Notes: generated by a model not told the origin, from the letters alone. DNA of 64,000 bases from JACCTU01 sp963700495 (GCA_963700495.1 CAVOXT010000001.1:868001-932000), one strand, 5' to 3'. Counted from the stretch's first letter, positions 50,894-59,647 are shown. Program-made: numbers and translations.

Positions 50894-51900
50894 GCGCGAC
50901 CCAGTTTCTCGCGCCGACGGTTCGGCCCGAGGAAGACGAGCTCGACCGGTCCTTGAGGCCGCGGCGGCTCGACGACTTCGTCGGCCAGAACCGGATCAAG
51001 GAGCAGCTCGCGATCGCGCTCGAAGCGGCGAAGGCACGCGGCGAGGCGCTCGACCACGTCCTGCTCGTCGGGCCGCCCGGTCTCGGCAAGACAAGCCTCG
51101 CGTTCATCGTCCGCGAGGAGCTCGGCGTCGGCATCCGGACGGTCGCAGGGCCCGCGCTCGAGCGGAAGGGCGACATGGCGGCGATCCTGACCGGCCTGGA
51201 GGAGCGCGACGTCCTCTTCGTCGACGAGATCCACCGCCTCAACCGCGCCGTGGAGGAGATCCTCTACCCGGCGCTCGAGGACTTCCGGCTCGACATCGTC
51301 GTCGGGCAGGGGCCGGCGGCGCGCACGCTGACGCTCGACCTGCCCCCGTTCACGCTGATCGGCGCGACCACGCGCACCGGCCTGCTGACGACGCCTCTGC
51401 GCGACCGCTTCGGGATGACGTTCCGGCTCGAGTACTACGAGCCCGACGAGCTCGCAACGATCGTGAAGCGCTCGGCGCGAATCCTGGGCGTCGCGATCGA
51501 GGAGGAGGCCGCGGTCGAGATCGCCGGGCGCTCGCGCGGAACGCCGCGGATCGCGAACCGGATCCTTCGCCGCGTTCGCGACGTCGCCGAGGTTCGGCAC
51601 TCCGGCGCGGTGACCACGGCAATCGCCGAGGAGGCGCTTGCGCTGCTCGAGGTCGACGGGCTCGGGCTCGAGCGCACCGACCGCGAGCTCCTGCGCGCGA
51701 TCGTGGAGAAGTTCGGCGGTGGGCCGGTCGGACTGTCGACGCTGGCCGTGACGCTCTCGGAGGAACCCGACACGGTCGAGGACGTCTACGAGCCCTACCT
51801 GCTCCAGCTCGGCTTCATCCAGCGCACCCCGCGCGGACGGATCGTGACCGTCCGCGGTCGCGCCCACGTGGGCGCGACCGCGGACGACAAGCTCTTCTAG
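50890..51900 (+). CDS. ruvB: Holliday junction branch migration ATPase RuvB
   Basis: A 336-residue AAA+ motor. RPRRLDDFVGQNRIKEQL opens it; Walker A GPPGLGKTS is at residues 61-69, Walker B in RDVLFVDEIHRLNRAVEEIL, sensor 1 in LIGATTRTGLLTTPLRDRFG, and sensor 2/C-terminal winged helix from RSRGTPRIANRILRRVRD. Drives branch migration with RuvA. Its TAG overlaps the TAG of a small minus-strand gene (CTAG at 51897-51900). Confidence 0.97.
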   Translation: MSATQFLAPTVRPEEDELDRSLRPRRLDDFVGQNRIKEQLAIALEAAKARGEALDHVLLVGPPGLGKTSLAFIVREELGVGIRTVAGPALERKGDMAAILTGLEERDVLFVDEIHRLNRAVEEILYPALEDFRLDIVVGQGPAARTLTLDLPPFTLIGATTRTGLLTTPLRDRFGMTFRLEYYEPDELATIVKRSARILGVAIEEEAAVEIAGRSRGTPRIANRILRRVRDVAEVRHSGAVTTAIAEEALALLEVDGLGLERTDRELLRAIVEKFGGGPVGLSTLAVTLSEEPDTVEDVYEPYLLQLGFIQRTPRGRIVTVRGRAHVGATADDKLF

Positions 51901-52040
51901 ATCGGCCGCCCCGCTGGGTCGAACTTCGGCTGATCGAGCCAGTCATCGGGCAGCTCATCCGGAGGCACCACGTCGCGCACGGGCGCCTCCCTGATCGGGA
52001 GGAGGAGCTCCTCCTCGTCCTCGGCCTCGGGCTCGCTCAC
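51897..52040 (-). CDS. small acidic protein coupled to the cupredoxin gene
   Basis: A 47-residue frame on the minus strand from GTG 52040 to TAG at 51897: SEPEAEDEEELLLPIREAPV, RDVVPPDELPDDWLDQPKF, then DPAGRPI. Strongly acidic, with proline-rich, protein-like composition rather than the Arg-rich look of random GC frames. Its GTG overlaps the cupredoxin stop (GTGA), so translation is probably coupled, and its stop overlaps ruvB's stop. No known family. May be a small partner of the exported copper protein or an unrelated peptide. Confidence 0.5.
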   Translation of the reverse strand: MSEPEAEDEEELLLPIREAPVRDVVPPDELPDDWLDQPKFDPAGRPI

Positions 52041-52405
52041 TTGACGACCAGCGTCCCCTTCATGCCCAGTTGCGCGTGGCCGGGGACGGTGCAGAGGTAC
52101 GGATAGCGCCCCTTCTTGAGGGTGACCTTGAGCGTCGCGCGGGCGCCGGGGTTGAGGATCCTGGTCTTCTTGCCCGCGATCCTGAAGTCGTGCGTCGCCT
52201 CGCCCCGGTTGACGACCGTGAACGTGGTCACGCCGCGAACGACCGTCTTCGGGACGACCTTGAACTTGAAGTCGGTCGCCGTGACGGTGACCTTCGCCGT
52301 GCTCCTGCCGGATGCGGTTGGGGCGGCGGCGACGATGGCCGCGACGGCGGCGACGAGTGCGATCAGGGCGACAGCACGACTTTGGAACACGAATACCCCT
52401 TTCAA
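52037..52405 (-). CDS. secreted cupredoxin (plastocyanin-like)
   Basis: 122 residues. The signal peptide (SRAVALIALVAAVAAIVAAA) is followed by a beta-barrel. Copper ligands are visible: His in EATHDFRIAGKK; Cys, His and Met in YLCTVPGHAQLGMKG, the classic type 1 blue-copper set. It carries electrons outside the membrane. Its start is 93 bases from the divergent gluconate-dehydrogenase-type genes, suggesting it could be their electron acceptor. No ribosome site stronger than usual; ATG 52405. Confidence 0.9.
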   Translation of the reverse strand: MKGVFVFQSRAVALIALVAAVAAIVAAAPTASGRSTAKVTVTATDFKFKVVPKTVVRGVTTFTVVNRGEATHDFRIAGKKTRILNPGARATLKVTLKKGRYPYLCTVPGHAQLGMKGTLVVK

Positions 52406-52498
52406 TTCGTTGGACGATCCGTGCGAACTATTGCACGGACTGGACGGCAGTTGCTAGTGTCGTCCGGCACCAACTCCTCATCTCCGATCGGAGGGAGA

Positions 52499-53173
52499 AT
52501 GGACTGTTCAGGGGAGGAGAAAGGCCATACACGGCCTCTCTCCCGGGCCGAGCTCCTCAAGCGTGCAACCGTCCTCGGAGCCGCCGCCGCAGTGCCCGCA
52601 GCGGTCGTCGCCGAGCCCGCGCTCGCTGAGCAGGAACTCGCCAAGCTCCAGCAACTCAAGGCACTGTCGCCGAGCGAGTCGGCGACGATCGGCGCGGTCT
52701 GTGACCGGCTGATCCCGTCGGATGCGACGGGACCGGGCGCCCGGGAGGCCAACGTTGTGCGCTACATCGACCGGGCGCTGGCCGGCGACTTGGCCATGTT
52801 CAGAAGCTCGTACACGGCCGCCGTGGTGGGACTCGATGCCTACTCGCAGTCGAAGCACGGCGCCGCGTTTGCGGCGCTCTCGACCGACAAGCAGGACGCT
52901 GTACTGACCGACATGGACCTGAACCGGGCGACGGGCTTCCCGAACGCCAAGGCCGTGTTCGAGATGATTCGCACGCACGCGTTGCAGGGCATGTTCGGTG
53001 ACCCGGCTCACGGCGGGAACACGAACTTCGTCGGGTGGAAGCTCGTGCGCTTCCCCGGGCCCCGCTTCGTGATCAGCGCTCGCGACCAGCGGCTCGACGT
53101 CGTGCCGAGGTCGAACCTCAAGTCGACGTACTCGGCGCCGCTATTCCGCGCGCGCGCGTCGAGGAGGGACTGA
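52499..53173 (+). CDS. gluconate 2-dehydrogenase subunit 3-like protein
   Basis: A 224-residue protein. A signal-like N-terminus (ELLKRATVLGAAAAVPAAVV, AEPALA) has a twin-like Arg only weakly (KR), so Tat export is possible. The mature domain (SPSESATIGAVCDRLIPSDA; GPGAREANVVRYIDRALAGD; GFPNAKAVFEMIRTHALQGM) is the small subunit of FAD gluconate/fructose/cholesterol-type dehydrogenases. The start ATG 52499 has CGGAGGGAGA upstream. One base separates it from the GMC oxidoreductase, its catalytic partner. Confidence 0.88.
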   Translation: MDCSGEEKGHTRPLSRAELLKRATVLGAAAAVPAAVVAEPALAEQELAKLQQLKALSPSESATIGAVCDRLIPSDATGPGAREANVVRYIDRALAGDLAMFRSSYTAAVVGLDAYSQSKHGAAFAALSTDKQDAVLTDMDLNRATGFPNAKAVFEMIRTHALQGMFGDPAHGGNTNFVGWKLVRFPGPRFVISARDQRLDVVPRSNLKSTYSAPLFRARASRRD

Positions 53174-53174
53174 G

Positions 53175-54884
53175 ATGCCAGAGATGATGCAGCCGGCAGA
53201 CGTCGTCGTCGTCGGCCTAGGTGCGGCGGGGGGCACGGCAGTCTGGCCGCTCGCGAACGCCGGGATGAAGGTCGTCGCGATCGAGGCGGGCCGGCGGATG
53301 AAAGTCAGCGACTACCCGTTCGACGAGATCACGAGCGGCCTGCGGAACGAGTATGGCCGGTACAAGTCGAACTGGGAGGTCCCGACTACGAGGCCCAATG
53401 CGAAGGTCGCGGCGACCCGGCCGCTGGGTGCGACCGGGCCGATGATCAACGCCGTCGGTGGCACGTCCATCCACTGGATGACGCAGAGCTGGCGGTTCCT
53501 CCCGTGGAACTTCAAGATCGTCTCGATGTCGAAGGCGCGCTACGGCCCGAGTGCGATCCCGAAGGACTCGACGTCGATCGACTGGCCGTTCGACCTTGCC
53601 GAGCTCGAGCCGTACTACGACAAGCACGAGTACTTCGCGGGCGTGTCGGGCCAGGCCGGCAACATCCAGGGCCAGATCGACACGCGGGGCAACATCTTCG
53701 AGGGGCCGCGCCGGCGGAAGTACCCGCTGCCGGCGCTGCGCAACTCGGGCTTCACGGAGATGATGACGGCCGCCGCGAGGTCGGCCGGCTGGCACCCGTA
53801 CCCGGGGCCGGCGGGAATCCGTTCGAAGGCCTACCGCGGGAAGGCCGCCTGCACGTATTGCGGCTTCTGCGGGAGCACGGGCTGCTACACGAACGCGAAG
53901 GTGCAGACGAACGTCGACTACATCCCGCTTGCCGAGAAGACGAAGAACCTCAAGATCGTCACGCTCGCCGACGTGTTGCGCATCGAGGTGGACGACGCGG
54001 GCCGCGCCTCCGGGGTGCTCTACCTCAAGGGCGGCCGCGAGTACTTCCAGCCGGCGCGTGTGGTGGTGATCGCCGGTTACACGTACGGGAACTCCCGGCT
54101 TCTGCTCCTGTCGACGTCGAAGGCCTTCCCCAACGGCCTCTCGAACAACCACGGGCAAGTCGGCAAGCACTACATCGCCCACGGCCTCGGCTCCGCCGGT
54201 GCGACCGGCTGGTTCCCGGGCAAGCGGCTGAACCGCTACAGCGGCACCCTCGGGCAGTACACCGCGTTCGACGACCTCGACGCCGACAACTTCGACCACA
54301 CCGGGCTCGGGTTCGTCGGCGGCGGTATGTGCAGCGCCACCATGGAGGCCAAGCCGATCGGCACGGCGAACACGCTTCCGCCGAGCGCCCCGCGCTGGGG
54401 CTCGGGCTGGAAGGCGTGGCTGGCACAGAACGCGGACTCCGTTGCGGGCGTGGGCTCGCAGCTCGAGGTCCTGTCGTACGAGGACAACTACCTCGATCTC
54501 GACCCGGCCGTGCGCGATCCGCTCGGCCGGCCGGTGATCCGGATCACGAACGACTTCCACGACAACGAGCGGCGGCTGTCCGACTACGTGCAGAAGAGGA
54601 TGGTCGACTGGCTGAAGGCCGCAGGTGCCGCGGAGGTCTGGACCGCCGCGCCGGGTGCGCGCTCGCTGAGCACCCACGCGTTCGGCGGCACGAGGATGGG
54701 TGACGACCCGAACGTCAACGTCGTCGACCGCTGGGGGCTGTCGCACGAGGTGCCGAACATGGCGATCCTGGGCGGCTCGACGTTCCCGAGCTCGGGGGGC
54801 CGGAATCCGACCCAGACGATCCAGGCGACGGCCTGGCGAACGGCTGAGCACATCGTCCAGAACTTCCGGACGATCGCCGGCTAG
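53175..54884 (+). CDS. GMC-family FAD oxidoreductase (gluconate 2-dehydrogenase-like large subunit)
   Basis: A 569-residue flavoenzyme. FAD Rossmann motif VVVVGLGAAGGTAVWPLANA, GMC signatures INAVGGTSIHWMTQSWR and GRVV-like block at VVVIAGYTYGNSRLL. The catalytic His/Asn region is near STHAFGGTRMGDDPNVNVVD, and FPSSGGRNPTQTIQATAWRT ends it. Oxidises a sugar acid or alcohol, exported with its small subunit. No cytochrome c subunit gene, the usual third partner, is nearby; a divergent cupredoxin may replace it. A 14-bp hairpin follows the stop. Confidence 0.93.
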   Translation: MPEMMQPADVVVVGLGAAGGTAVWPLANAGMKVVAIEAGRRMKVSDYPFDEITSGLRNEYGRYKSNWEVPTTRPNAKVAATRPLGATGPMINAVGGTSIHWMTQSWRFLPWNFKIVSMSKARYGPSAIPKDSTSIDWPFDLAELEPYYDKHEYFAGVSGQAGNIQGQIDTRGNIFEGPRRRKYPLPALRNSGFTEMMTAAARSAGWHPYPGPAGIRSKAYRGKAACTYCGFCGSTGCYTNAKVQTNVDYIPLAEKTKNLKIVTLADVLRIEVDDAGRASGVLYLKGGREYFQPARVVVIAGYTYGNSRLLLLSTSKAFPNGLSNNHGQVGKHYIAHGLGSAGATGWFPGKRLNRYSGTLGQYTAFDDLDADNFDHTGLGFVGGGMCSATMEAKPIGTANTLPPSAPRWGSGWKAWLAQNADSVAGVGSQLEVLSYEDNYLDLDPAVRDPLGRPVIRITNDFHDNERRLSDYVQKRMVDWLKAAGAAEVWTAAPGARSLSTHAFGGTRMGDDPNVNVVDRWGLSHEVPNMAILGGSTFPSSGGRNPTQTIQATAWRTAEHIVQNFRTIAG

Positions 54885-54892
54885 TGACGTGC

Positions 54893-54923
54893 GGGCGGGC
54901 GGCGCCGTTGGCGCCGCCCGCCC
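54893..54923. terminator. 14-bp perfect terminator hairpin
   Basis: GGGCGGGCGGCGCC (54893-54906) pairs perfectly with GGCGCCGCCCGCCC (54910-54923), loop GTT. Eight bases after the GMC stop and 20 before the XRE-cupin start. Strong stem, no T-run; probably ends the dehydrogenase transcript. Confidence 0.65.
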
Positions 54924-54942
54924 TCGAACTACGATCCGACAG

Positions 54943-55497
54943 ATGGAAGACGGGCGGTTCTTCGGCGACGCATTGCGGTCCCTCCGGCGCGAGCGACGGC
55001 TGTCCCTGCAGGAGGTCTCTACCGCGACGGGGATCTCGGCCTCGTTCATCTCCCTCGTGGAGAACGACAAGAGCGACATCACGCTCGGCCGCCTGATGAA
55101 GCTCGCCCAGTTCTACGACGTTCACGTCAGCGACCTGCTCCCGCGCGGAGTCGGGCGAGACCCGATCGTCGTGCGTGCGTCCGAAAGGCGCCACATCGTT
55201 TCTCCGAGCGAGGGCATCGACGTGTATCTGCTCGGGCCCGACAGCGAGCGGCGCATGCTGCCGCTACTCGTCGAGTTCGAGCCCGGCGGACACCCCGCCG
55301 ACTTCGTTCAGCACGAAGGCGAGGAGTACATCTACGTCCTCGAGGGCAGGATCAGTCTCGAGGTGGAAGGTCATGAGCCGGTCGTGCTCGATCGCGGCGA
55401 CGGCGCGTACTACCGCGCCGATCGTCCTCATACGTTCTCGGCCGTCGGAAAGCGTTCCGCCAAGGTCTTCGTCGTCGCCTCCCCGCCGCAGCTGTAG
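54943..55497 (+). CDS. XRE-family regulator with cupin domain
   Basis: 184 residues. The N-terminal HTH is ALRSLRRERRLSLQEVSTAT, ISASFISLVENDKSDITLGR, and the C-terminal cupin is EFEPGGHPADFVQHEGEEYI, then VLEGRISLEVEGHEPVVLDR with GDGAYYRADRPHTFSAVG. Metal/ligand positions His, Glu, Glu and His are kept. This architecture (SutR/PuuR-like) senses small metabolites and represses catabolic genes. It could control the upstream dehydrogenase or the distant amine operon; linkage is not shown. ATG 54943. Confidence 0.9.
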   Translation: MEDGRFFGDALRSLRRERRLSLQEVSTATGISASFISLVENDKSDITLGRLMKLAQFYDVHVSDLLPRGVGRDPIVVRASERRHIVSPSEGIDVYLLGPDSERRMLPLLVEFEPGGHPADFVQHEGEEYIYVLEGRISLEVEGHEPVVLDRGDGAYYRADRPHTFSAVGKRSAKVFVVASPPQL

Positions 55498-55499
55498 CC

Positions 55500-55733
55500 A
55501 TGGCCGTCACAGAAGTCATGCACGACCCGGAGCGCCGAGACATCTTGGACCGCCAGGAAGAGCGCGTGCTCTCGCGAGGCGGTCCGTGCCTCGTCTGCGG
55601 TGAGTGGATCGACGCCGAAGCCGAGAACGCCTACCGCGTGCTCGTCTCGAACTCGCCGCGCGAGGGCGAGTATGCGTGCCATGAAGCGTGCTTCGAACAG
55701 GTGAAGCACGCGTCGCTGCCGTCGCCGTCGTAG
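55500..55733 (+). CDS. small zinc-binding-like hypothetical protein
   Basis: A 77-residue protein. Four cysteines in two pairs, CLVCGEWIDAEAENAYRV and YACHEACFEQVKHAS, with an intervening His, form a likely zinc site. No family name is known to me. It starts at ATG 55500, two bases past the XRE-cupin stop, so it is probably co-transcribed with it. Confidence 0.6.
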   Translation: MAVTEVMHDPERRDILDRQEERVLSRGGPCLVCGEWIDAEAENAYRVLVSNSPREGEYACHEACFEQVKHASLPSPS

Positions 55734-55737
55734 CCGG

Positions 55738-56715
55738 CTAGCGAAGCGGCTGCCAGTCCGGCTCCGTCTGCTCGATCAGCAGGCCGGCTCCGGGAGCGGG
55801 GTTGCGCGTCAACGGCTGCCAGCGGCCGCCTTCGCCGAGGAGCTGGAGGCCGAGGAAGTTCGCGATCCCGTACTGGTTGGTGACGACGAGACGCGAGCCG
55901 TCGGGCGACCACGCCGGCTCGTCGCCTCCCCCGAGCACCCGCGCACCGGTGCCCTCGGCGCTGATGTCGACGACGCCGAGGCGCGTGCCGACCGCGATGC
56001 GCGAGCCGTCAGGTGACCACGTCGGGCCGGACGGGATGAGGTCGCCGCCGAGCCCGCCGGTCCGGCGCTGCGAGCCGTCGGGAGCGGACGTCCAGAGGCC
56101 GCGCTCGCGTCCGAGCGTGCAGGGGTCGTCCAGGCAGACCCGGACCGGCGGCGCGACGAGGAAGGCGATCCGCCCGCCCCGCGGCGACCATGCGGGCTGA
56201 AGCTCGAGCTGCGGCGTCCGGGTGATCTGCCGCTGCTGCGAGCCGTCCGCGTTCATCGTCCAGAGGTCGGACTCGGGCCGGCCCGGCCCGGTGAGGAGCC
56301 GTCCGCGTGCGAAGAGGATGCGGCTGCCGTCGGGGCTCCAGGTCGGGCCGCCGTCGAAGAGGGCGTTTCGGGTGAGCCGCCGCTTGCCCGTCCCGTCCGC
56401 GGCCATCACCCAGATCTCCGTGCCGAGCGTTCCCGGACCCGGCTTCGGCCCTGTCGCATGCACGTACGCGACTCGGCGGCCGTCGGGCGACCACGCGGGA
56501 TCGAAGTCGCCCGAGGTGGGCGTGGGGCGGGTCAGCGCTCGGCGTCCCGAGCCGTCGGCGTTCACCGTCACGATCGTCAGTCCCCAGCCGGCGTTCCCGG
56601 CTCCCTTCGCAGACTCGACGTACACGACGCGTCCGTTTCTTCCCGGGTAGGCGCCGTGTGCGGCGCCCGAGCACGCGAGCGCGGCGACGAGAGCGAGTGC
56701 TCCGGCCCGGAGCAT
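55738..56715 (-). CDS. secreted TolB/PD40-like beta-propeller protein
   Basis: 325 residues. The signal peptide is AGALALVAALACSGAAHGAY. About six WD40-like (PD40) repeats follow: FDPAWSPDGRRVAYVHATG, PTWSPDGSRILFARGR, LQPAWSPRGGRIAFLVAP, PTWSPDGSRIAVGTR and PAWSPDGSRLVVTNQY, ending TEPDWQPLR. Exported propellers of this kind bind ligands or proteins; no enzymatic domain is attached. Convergent with the small zinc protein gene. Confidence 0.85.
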   Translation of the reverse strand: MLRAGALALVAALACSGAAHGAYPGRNGRVVYVESAKGAGNAGWGLTIVTVNADGSGRRALTRPTPTSGDFDPAWSPDGRRVAYVHATGPKPGPGTLGTEIWVMAADGTGKRRLTRNALFDGGPTWSPDGSRILFARGRLLTGPGRPESDLWTMNADGSQQRQITRTPQLELQPAWSPRGGRIAFLVAPPVRVCLDDPCTLGRERGLWTSAPDGSQRRTGGLGGDLIPSGPTWSPDGSRIAVGTRLGVVDISAEGTGARVLGGGDEPAWSPDGSRLVVTNQYGIANFLGLQLLGEGGRWQPLTRNPAPGAGLLIEQTEPDWQPLR

Positions 56716-56764
56716 GCGATCAACCGTATCGAGTGAGGAAGGGCGGCCGAAGCCGCCCTCTCGC

Positions 56765-57769
56765 TCAGCCCAGTGCGCCGCGGATCGCGCCCGCGGGGTA
56801 GTCCGTCGTGTGGACGTTGTTGTAGAAGTTCGCCGGCGTCGCCAGAATCTCGTCGATCAGCGTCTGCGGGGTCGTGGTGCAGCCGCTCGACACGCCCGTC
56901 GCGTTCGGCGCGGTCATCTGGACGACGATCCCTCCGGCCGACGTCCGCGCGCCGCGGTGGATGTGCGTCCCGACCGACGGCAACAGGATGTTCTGCACGC
57001 GTACGCGGTAGCAGACCAGGCCCGGGCGGAAGCGGAACACGGTGGTCCCGGCTCCGTCGGCGTCGCCGAGGTTGCAGGTGCCCGCAGCGTTGCACTCGGA
57101 GGCGCCGTTCAGCGCCACGGTGATGACCCGACCGACCTGATCGTCGGACGTCCCGGTCAGCTGGCCGCGGACGGCCCCGCCGGGGAAGTCAGACGTGTGG
57201 ATGTTGACGTAGTACTGCGCTCCGTTCGCGAGGATCTGCGCGACGAGCGCACGCGAGGCAGCGACGCAGCCGCGCGACTGCCCGTTCGCCGCAGGTGGGC
57301 GGAACGTGATGAGCACAGGACCCGCCTCGTTCGCGCCGCCGCTGTGGATGTGCGAGGCGGCCGCCGGCAGCGTGATGTTCTGAACCTCGAGCGAATAGCA
57401 GACCTGACCCTGGCCGCGCCGCAGGCGAACGACCGCCTCACCGGTGCCGACAGGGTCGCCGGCAGGAACCTCGACCTCGCCGGTGAGCGTGATCTGGAAC
57501 GCCGTGCCGCCCGTGGTCGGCGTGAGGATCGTCCGGGGACACGCGCCGCTCGGGGCGGGGATGATGTCGGCCGCATGGCGGAGGTGCGCGGCTCGCTGCC
57601 TCGAGGTCACGCGGAGCTTCACATAGGGCCGCCGCGCCGAGGACGTGCGATGGCAGATCGCAACGGAGGCGGCGTCGGAGGCCTCCGGCGACTCGTTGCG
57701 CGCGGAGGCGGTCGCCAGCACGACGGCGGCCACGACCCCCGGGATCAGCAGGACGAGCAAGCGCTTCAC
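56765..57769 (-). CDS. secreted protein with two CHRD domains
   Basis: 334 residues. Signal peptide KRLLVLLIPGVVAAVVLATA. After a 60-residue Cys-containing lead (ICHRTSSARRPYVKLRVTSR, like an excalibur/CHRD-linked segment) come two CHRD domains. The first has ITLPAAASHIHSGGANEAGP and YVNIHTSDFPGGAVRGQL; the second has ILLPSVGTHIHRGARTSAGG and YNNVHTTDYPAGAIRGAL. CHRD domains share His-x-His motifs that may bind a metal; many are exported in bacteria with no known role. Stands alone. Confidence 0.85.
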   Translation of the reverse strand: MKRLLVLLIPGVVAAVVLATASARNESPEASDAASVAICHRTSSARRPYVKLRVTSRQRAAHLRHAADIIPAPSGACPRTILTPTTGGTAFQITLTGEVEVPAGDPVGTGEAVVRLRRGQGQVCYSLEVQNITLPAAASHIHSGGANEAGPVLITFRPPAANGQSRGCVAASRALVAQILANGAQYYVNIHTSDFPGGAVRGQLTGTSDDQVGRVITVALNGASECNAAGTCNLGDADGAGTTVFRFRPGLVCYRVRVQNILLPSVGTHIHRGARTSAGGIVVQMTAPNATGVSSGCTTTPQTLIDEILATPANFYNNVHTTDYPAGAIRGALG

Positions 57770-57838
57770 GTCGATCTCCCCCTTCGTCGAGTCTGTGCCC
57801 GGTCTACGGGGGCGTGGCGCGCGCGGATTCGCGCGTTG

Positions 57839-58297
57839 CTAGCGGCGGCGGAACTGGAGCTCGTGCCAGCTGGGCACCGGAGCGAGCTCGAGCAGGGCCC
57901 GGCCGCCGCGTGGGTCGCGGTAGCCGAAATCGGCGACGTCGTCGTCCCAGGCGACCTCGAGGAGGCCCTCTTTGACCCGATGGTCGAGCCAGGCGCCCCT
58001 GAAGACGAGCTTGCGGAGCCAGTAGACGAGGGACTCGCCCTCGACGAGCGCGATCCGCTCCCAGTGGCGGACGACATAGCTTCCGAGGTTGCTGCGCGGC
58101 TCTTCGATCACGCCGTCGGCCGCGAGCTCGACGAGGTCGGCTGTCTCTTCAGTCTCGAGCTCGTTGCCCGCGATCAGTCCGAGCCTCACAGCTGCGGCGG
58201 TGACGCGCTGCTCGAAGTCGTCGGCGTTGAAGCTGAAGCGATACCCGAGGAACTCGACGACGTAGTCGTCGCCGGACGTGTAGTTCGCCTCGGCCAC
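57839..58297 (-). CDS. hypothetical protein
   Basis: About 152 residues from GTG 58297. Soluble, mixed alpha/beta: AEANYTSGDDYVVEFLGYRF, DDFEQRVTAAAVRLGLIAGN, VKEGLLEVAWDDDVADFGYR. No family recognised. The frame extends 80 codons upstream, but those residues are random-like. Divergent from the small membrane protein at 58331; no clear ribosome site. Confidence 0.55.
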   Translation of the reverse strand: MAEANYTSGDDYVVEFLGYRFSFNADDFEQRVTAAAVRLGLIAGNELETEETADLVELAADGVIEEPRSNLGSYVVRHWERIALVEGESLVYWLRKLVFRGAWLDHRVKEGLLEVAWDDDVADFGYRDPRGGRALLELAPVPSWHELQFRRR

Positions 58298-58330
58298 CGT
58301 CGGAGGATAGCCCGCGACTACGCTGTCCCG

Positions 58331-58531
58331 GTGTCCGTCCGTGCGCTCGCGCTCTCCACGCTCGTGTGCGCCGCGCTCGTCGTCCTCGGGCGGTACGCAG
58401 CCGACATATCGTGGCAGAGCGCGTTCGTGCTCGCGCCGGTGTTCGTTGTGATCCTGGGCGGGATCGCGTTCCTCGTCGTCCTCTGGGCGAAGGTGATCCG
58501 CGAGTCCCTGCGCGGCCGGAGAAACGCGTAG
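58331..58531 (+). CDS. small two-helix membrane protein
   Basis: 66 residues from GTG 58331: VRALALSTLVCAALVVLGRY, then WQSAFVLAPVFVVILGGIAF and a basic tail (WAKVIRESLRGRRNA). Two membrane helices with a positive end inside. No family; small proteins of this type are often accessory to transporters. Its stop is one base from the stop of the convergent FMN enzyme. Confidence 0.5.
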   Translation: MSVRALALSTLVCAALVVLGRYAADISWQSAFVLAPVFVVILGGIAFLVVLWAKVIRESLRGRRNA

Positions 58532-58532
58532 C

Positions 58533-59600
58533 TCAGACCGCACGGGCCACGTGCGCGCGCGTGACCTCGTCGGGAGAGCTGCAGCCGCAGAGCCCGAGCG
58601 CGAGCTCCAACTCGTCGCGCAGGAGCTCGAGCACGCGCTCCGCGCCCGCCGCGCCGTCCACCGCCAGCCCCCACAGCGCCGGGCGTCCGATCAGCACCGC
58701 TCGCGCGCCGAGGGCGAGCGCAACGACCACGTCGATGCCGCGCCGTACGCCGCCGTCGACCAGGACGTCGACGCTCTCGCCGGCCGCGTCGACGACCTCC
58801 GGGAGCACGTCGATCGACGCGGCAACGCCGTCGAGCTGGCGACCGCCGTGGTTCGAGACCACGATCCCCGCCGCGCCGTGCTCGACGGCGAGCGACGCAT
58901 CCTCCGCTGTGTGGATGCCTTTCACGAGGACGGGGAGCTGCGTCTTGCCGGCTACGCGCTCGATGTCCCGCCACGTGACGGAGGGCGAGAGAAGCTTGAA
59001 GTGCTCGGTCACCGACGTCGTCTGCATCTCGCCGAGGGCCGCGGCGAGCGCAGGCACGAAGGGCTCGTCTGGGATCAGCCAACCGCTCCGGATGTCCCGC
59101 TCGCGACGGCCGAAGTACGGCGCATCGATCGTCAGGACGATCGCGCTGAAGCCGGCATCGACCGCCTGTTCGAGAAGCGACTGTGTGACGTTGTCGTCGC
59201 GAAAGATGTAGAGCTGGAACCAGCGCGGCGCGTCCGGCACGGCGGTCGCCACCTCCTGCGGGGAGGCGGTCGCCATCGTGGACAAGGTCATGATCGTCCC
59301 GAACGACGCGGCGGCCTGCGCCATCGCGATCTCCCCGTCGGGGTGCGCGTGGCGCTGGTATGCCGTCGGCGCGATGATGATCGGAGCGGTGAGCTCGGCG
59401 CCGAGCACCGTCCGCGCCGTCGTCACGCGCCCGACGTCGCGGAGAAACCGCGGCCGGAGCGTCCACCGGCGGTAGGCGGCGACGTTCTCGCGCAGTGTCC
59501 ACTCGTCACCGGCTCCGGCCGAGTAGTAGGCCAGCGGCCCTGGGGGAAGCAGCTCGGCGGCACGGCGCTCGTAGTCCCAGACGTTCAGCAGCTCGTCCAC
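58533..59600 (-). CDS. FMN-dependent alpha-hydroxy-acid oxidase/dehydrogenase
   Basis: 355 residues of the (S)-2-hydroxy-acid oxidase/LldD TIM-barrel family. RRWTLRPRFLRDVGRVTTAR is near the start, LTAPIIIAPTAYQRHAHPDG is the FMN phosphate-contacting family block, and PVLVKGIHTAEDASLAVEHG and the catalytic His in VVSNHGGRQLDGVAASIDVL follow. VLVDGGVRRGIDVVVALALG is the second phosphate site. Oxidises lactate, glycolate or a related hydroxy acid; the actinobacterial relatives include lactate monooxygenase. Divergent from recJ. Confidence 0.92.
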   Translation of the reverse strand: MDELLNVWDYERRAAELLPPGPLAYYSAGAGDEWTLRENVAAYRRWTLRPRFLRDVGRVTTARTVLGAELTAPIIIAPTAYQRHAHPDGEIAMAQAAASFGTIMTLSTMATASPQEVATAVPDAPRWFQLYIFRDDNVTQSLLEQAVDAGFSAIVLTIDAPYFGRRERDIRSGWLIPDEPFVPALAAALGEMQTTSVTEHFKLLSPSVTWRDIERVAGKTQLPVLVKGIHTAEDASLAVEHGAAGIVVSNHGGRQLDGVAASIDVLPEVVDAAGESVDVLVDGGVRRGIDVVVALALGARAVLIGRPALWGLAVDGAAGAERVLELLRDELELALGLCGCSSPDEVTRAHVARAV

Positions 59601-59647
59601 GGCTGGAACCTAGCGCCGTCCGACGGCCTTCGTACCGTTGACCCGCG

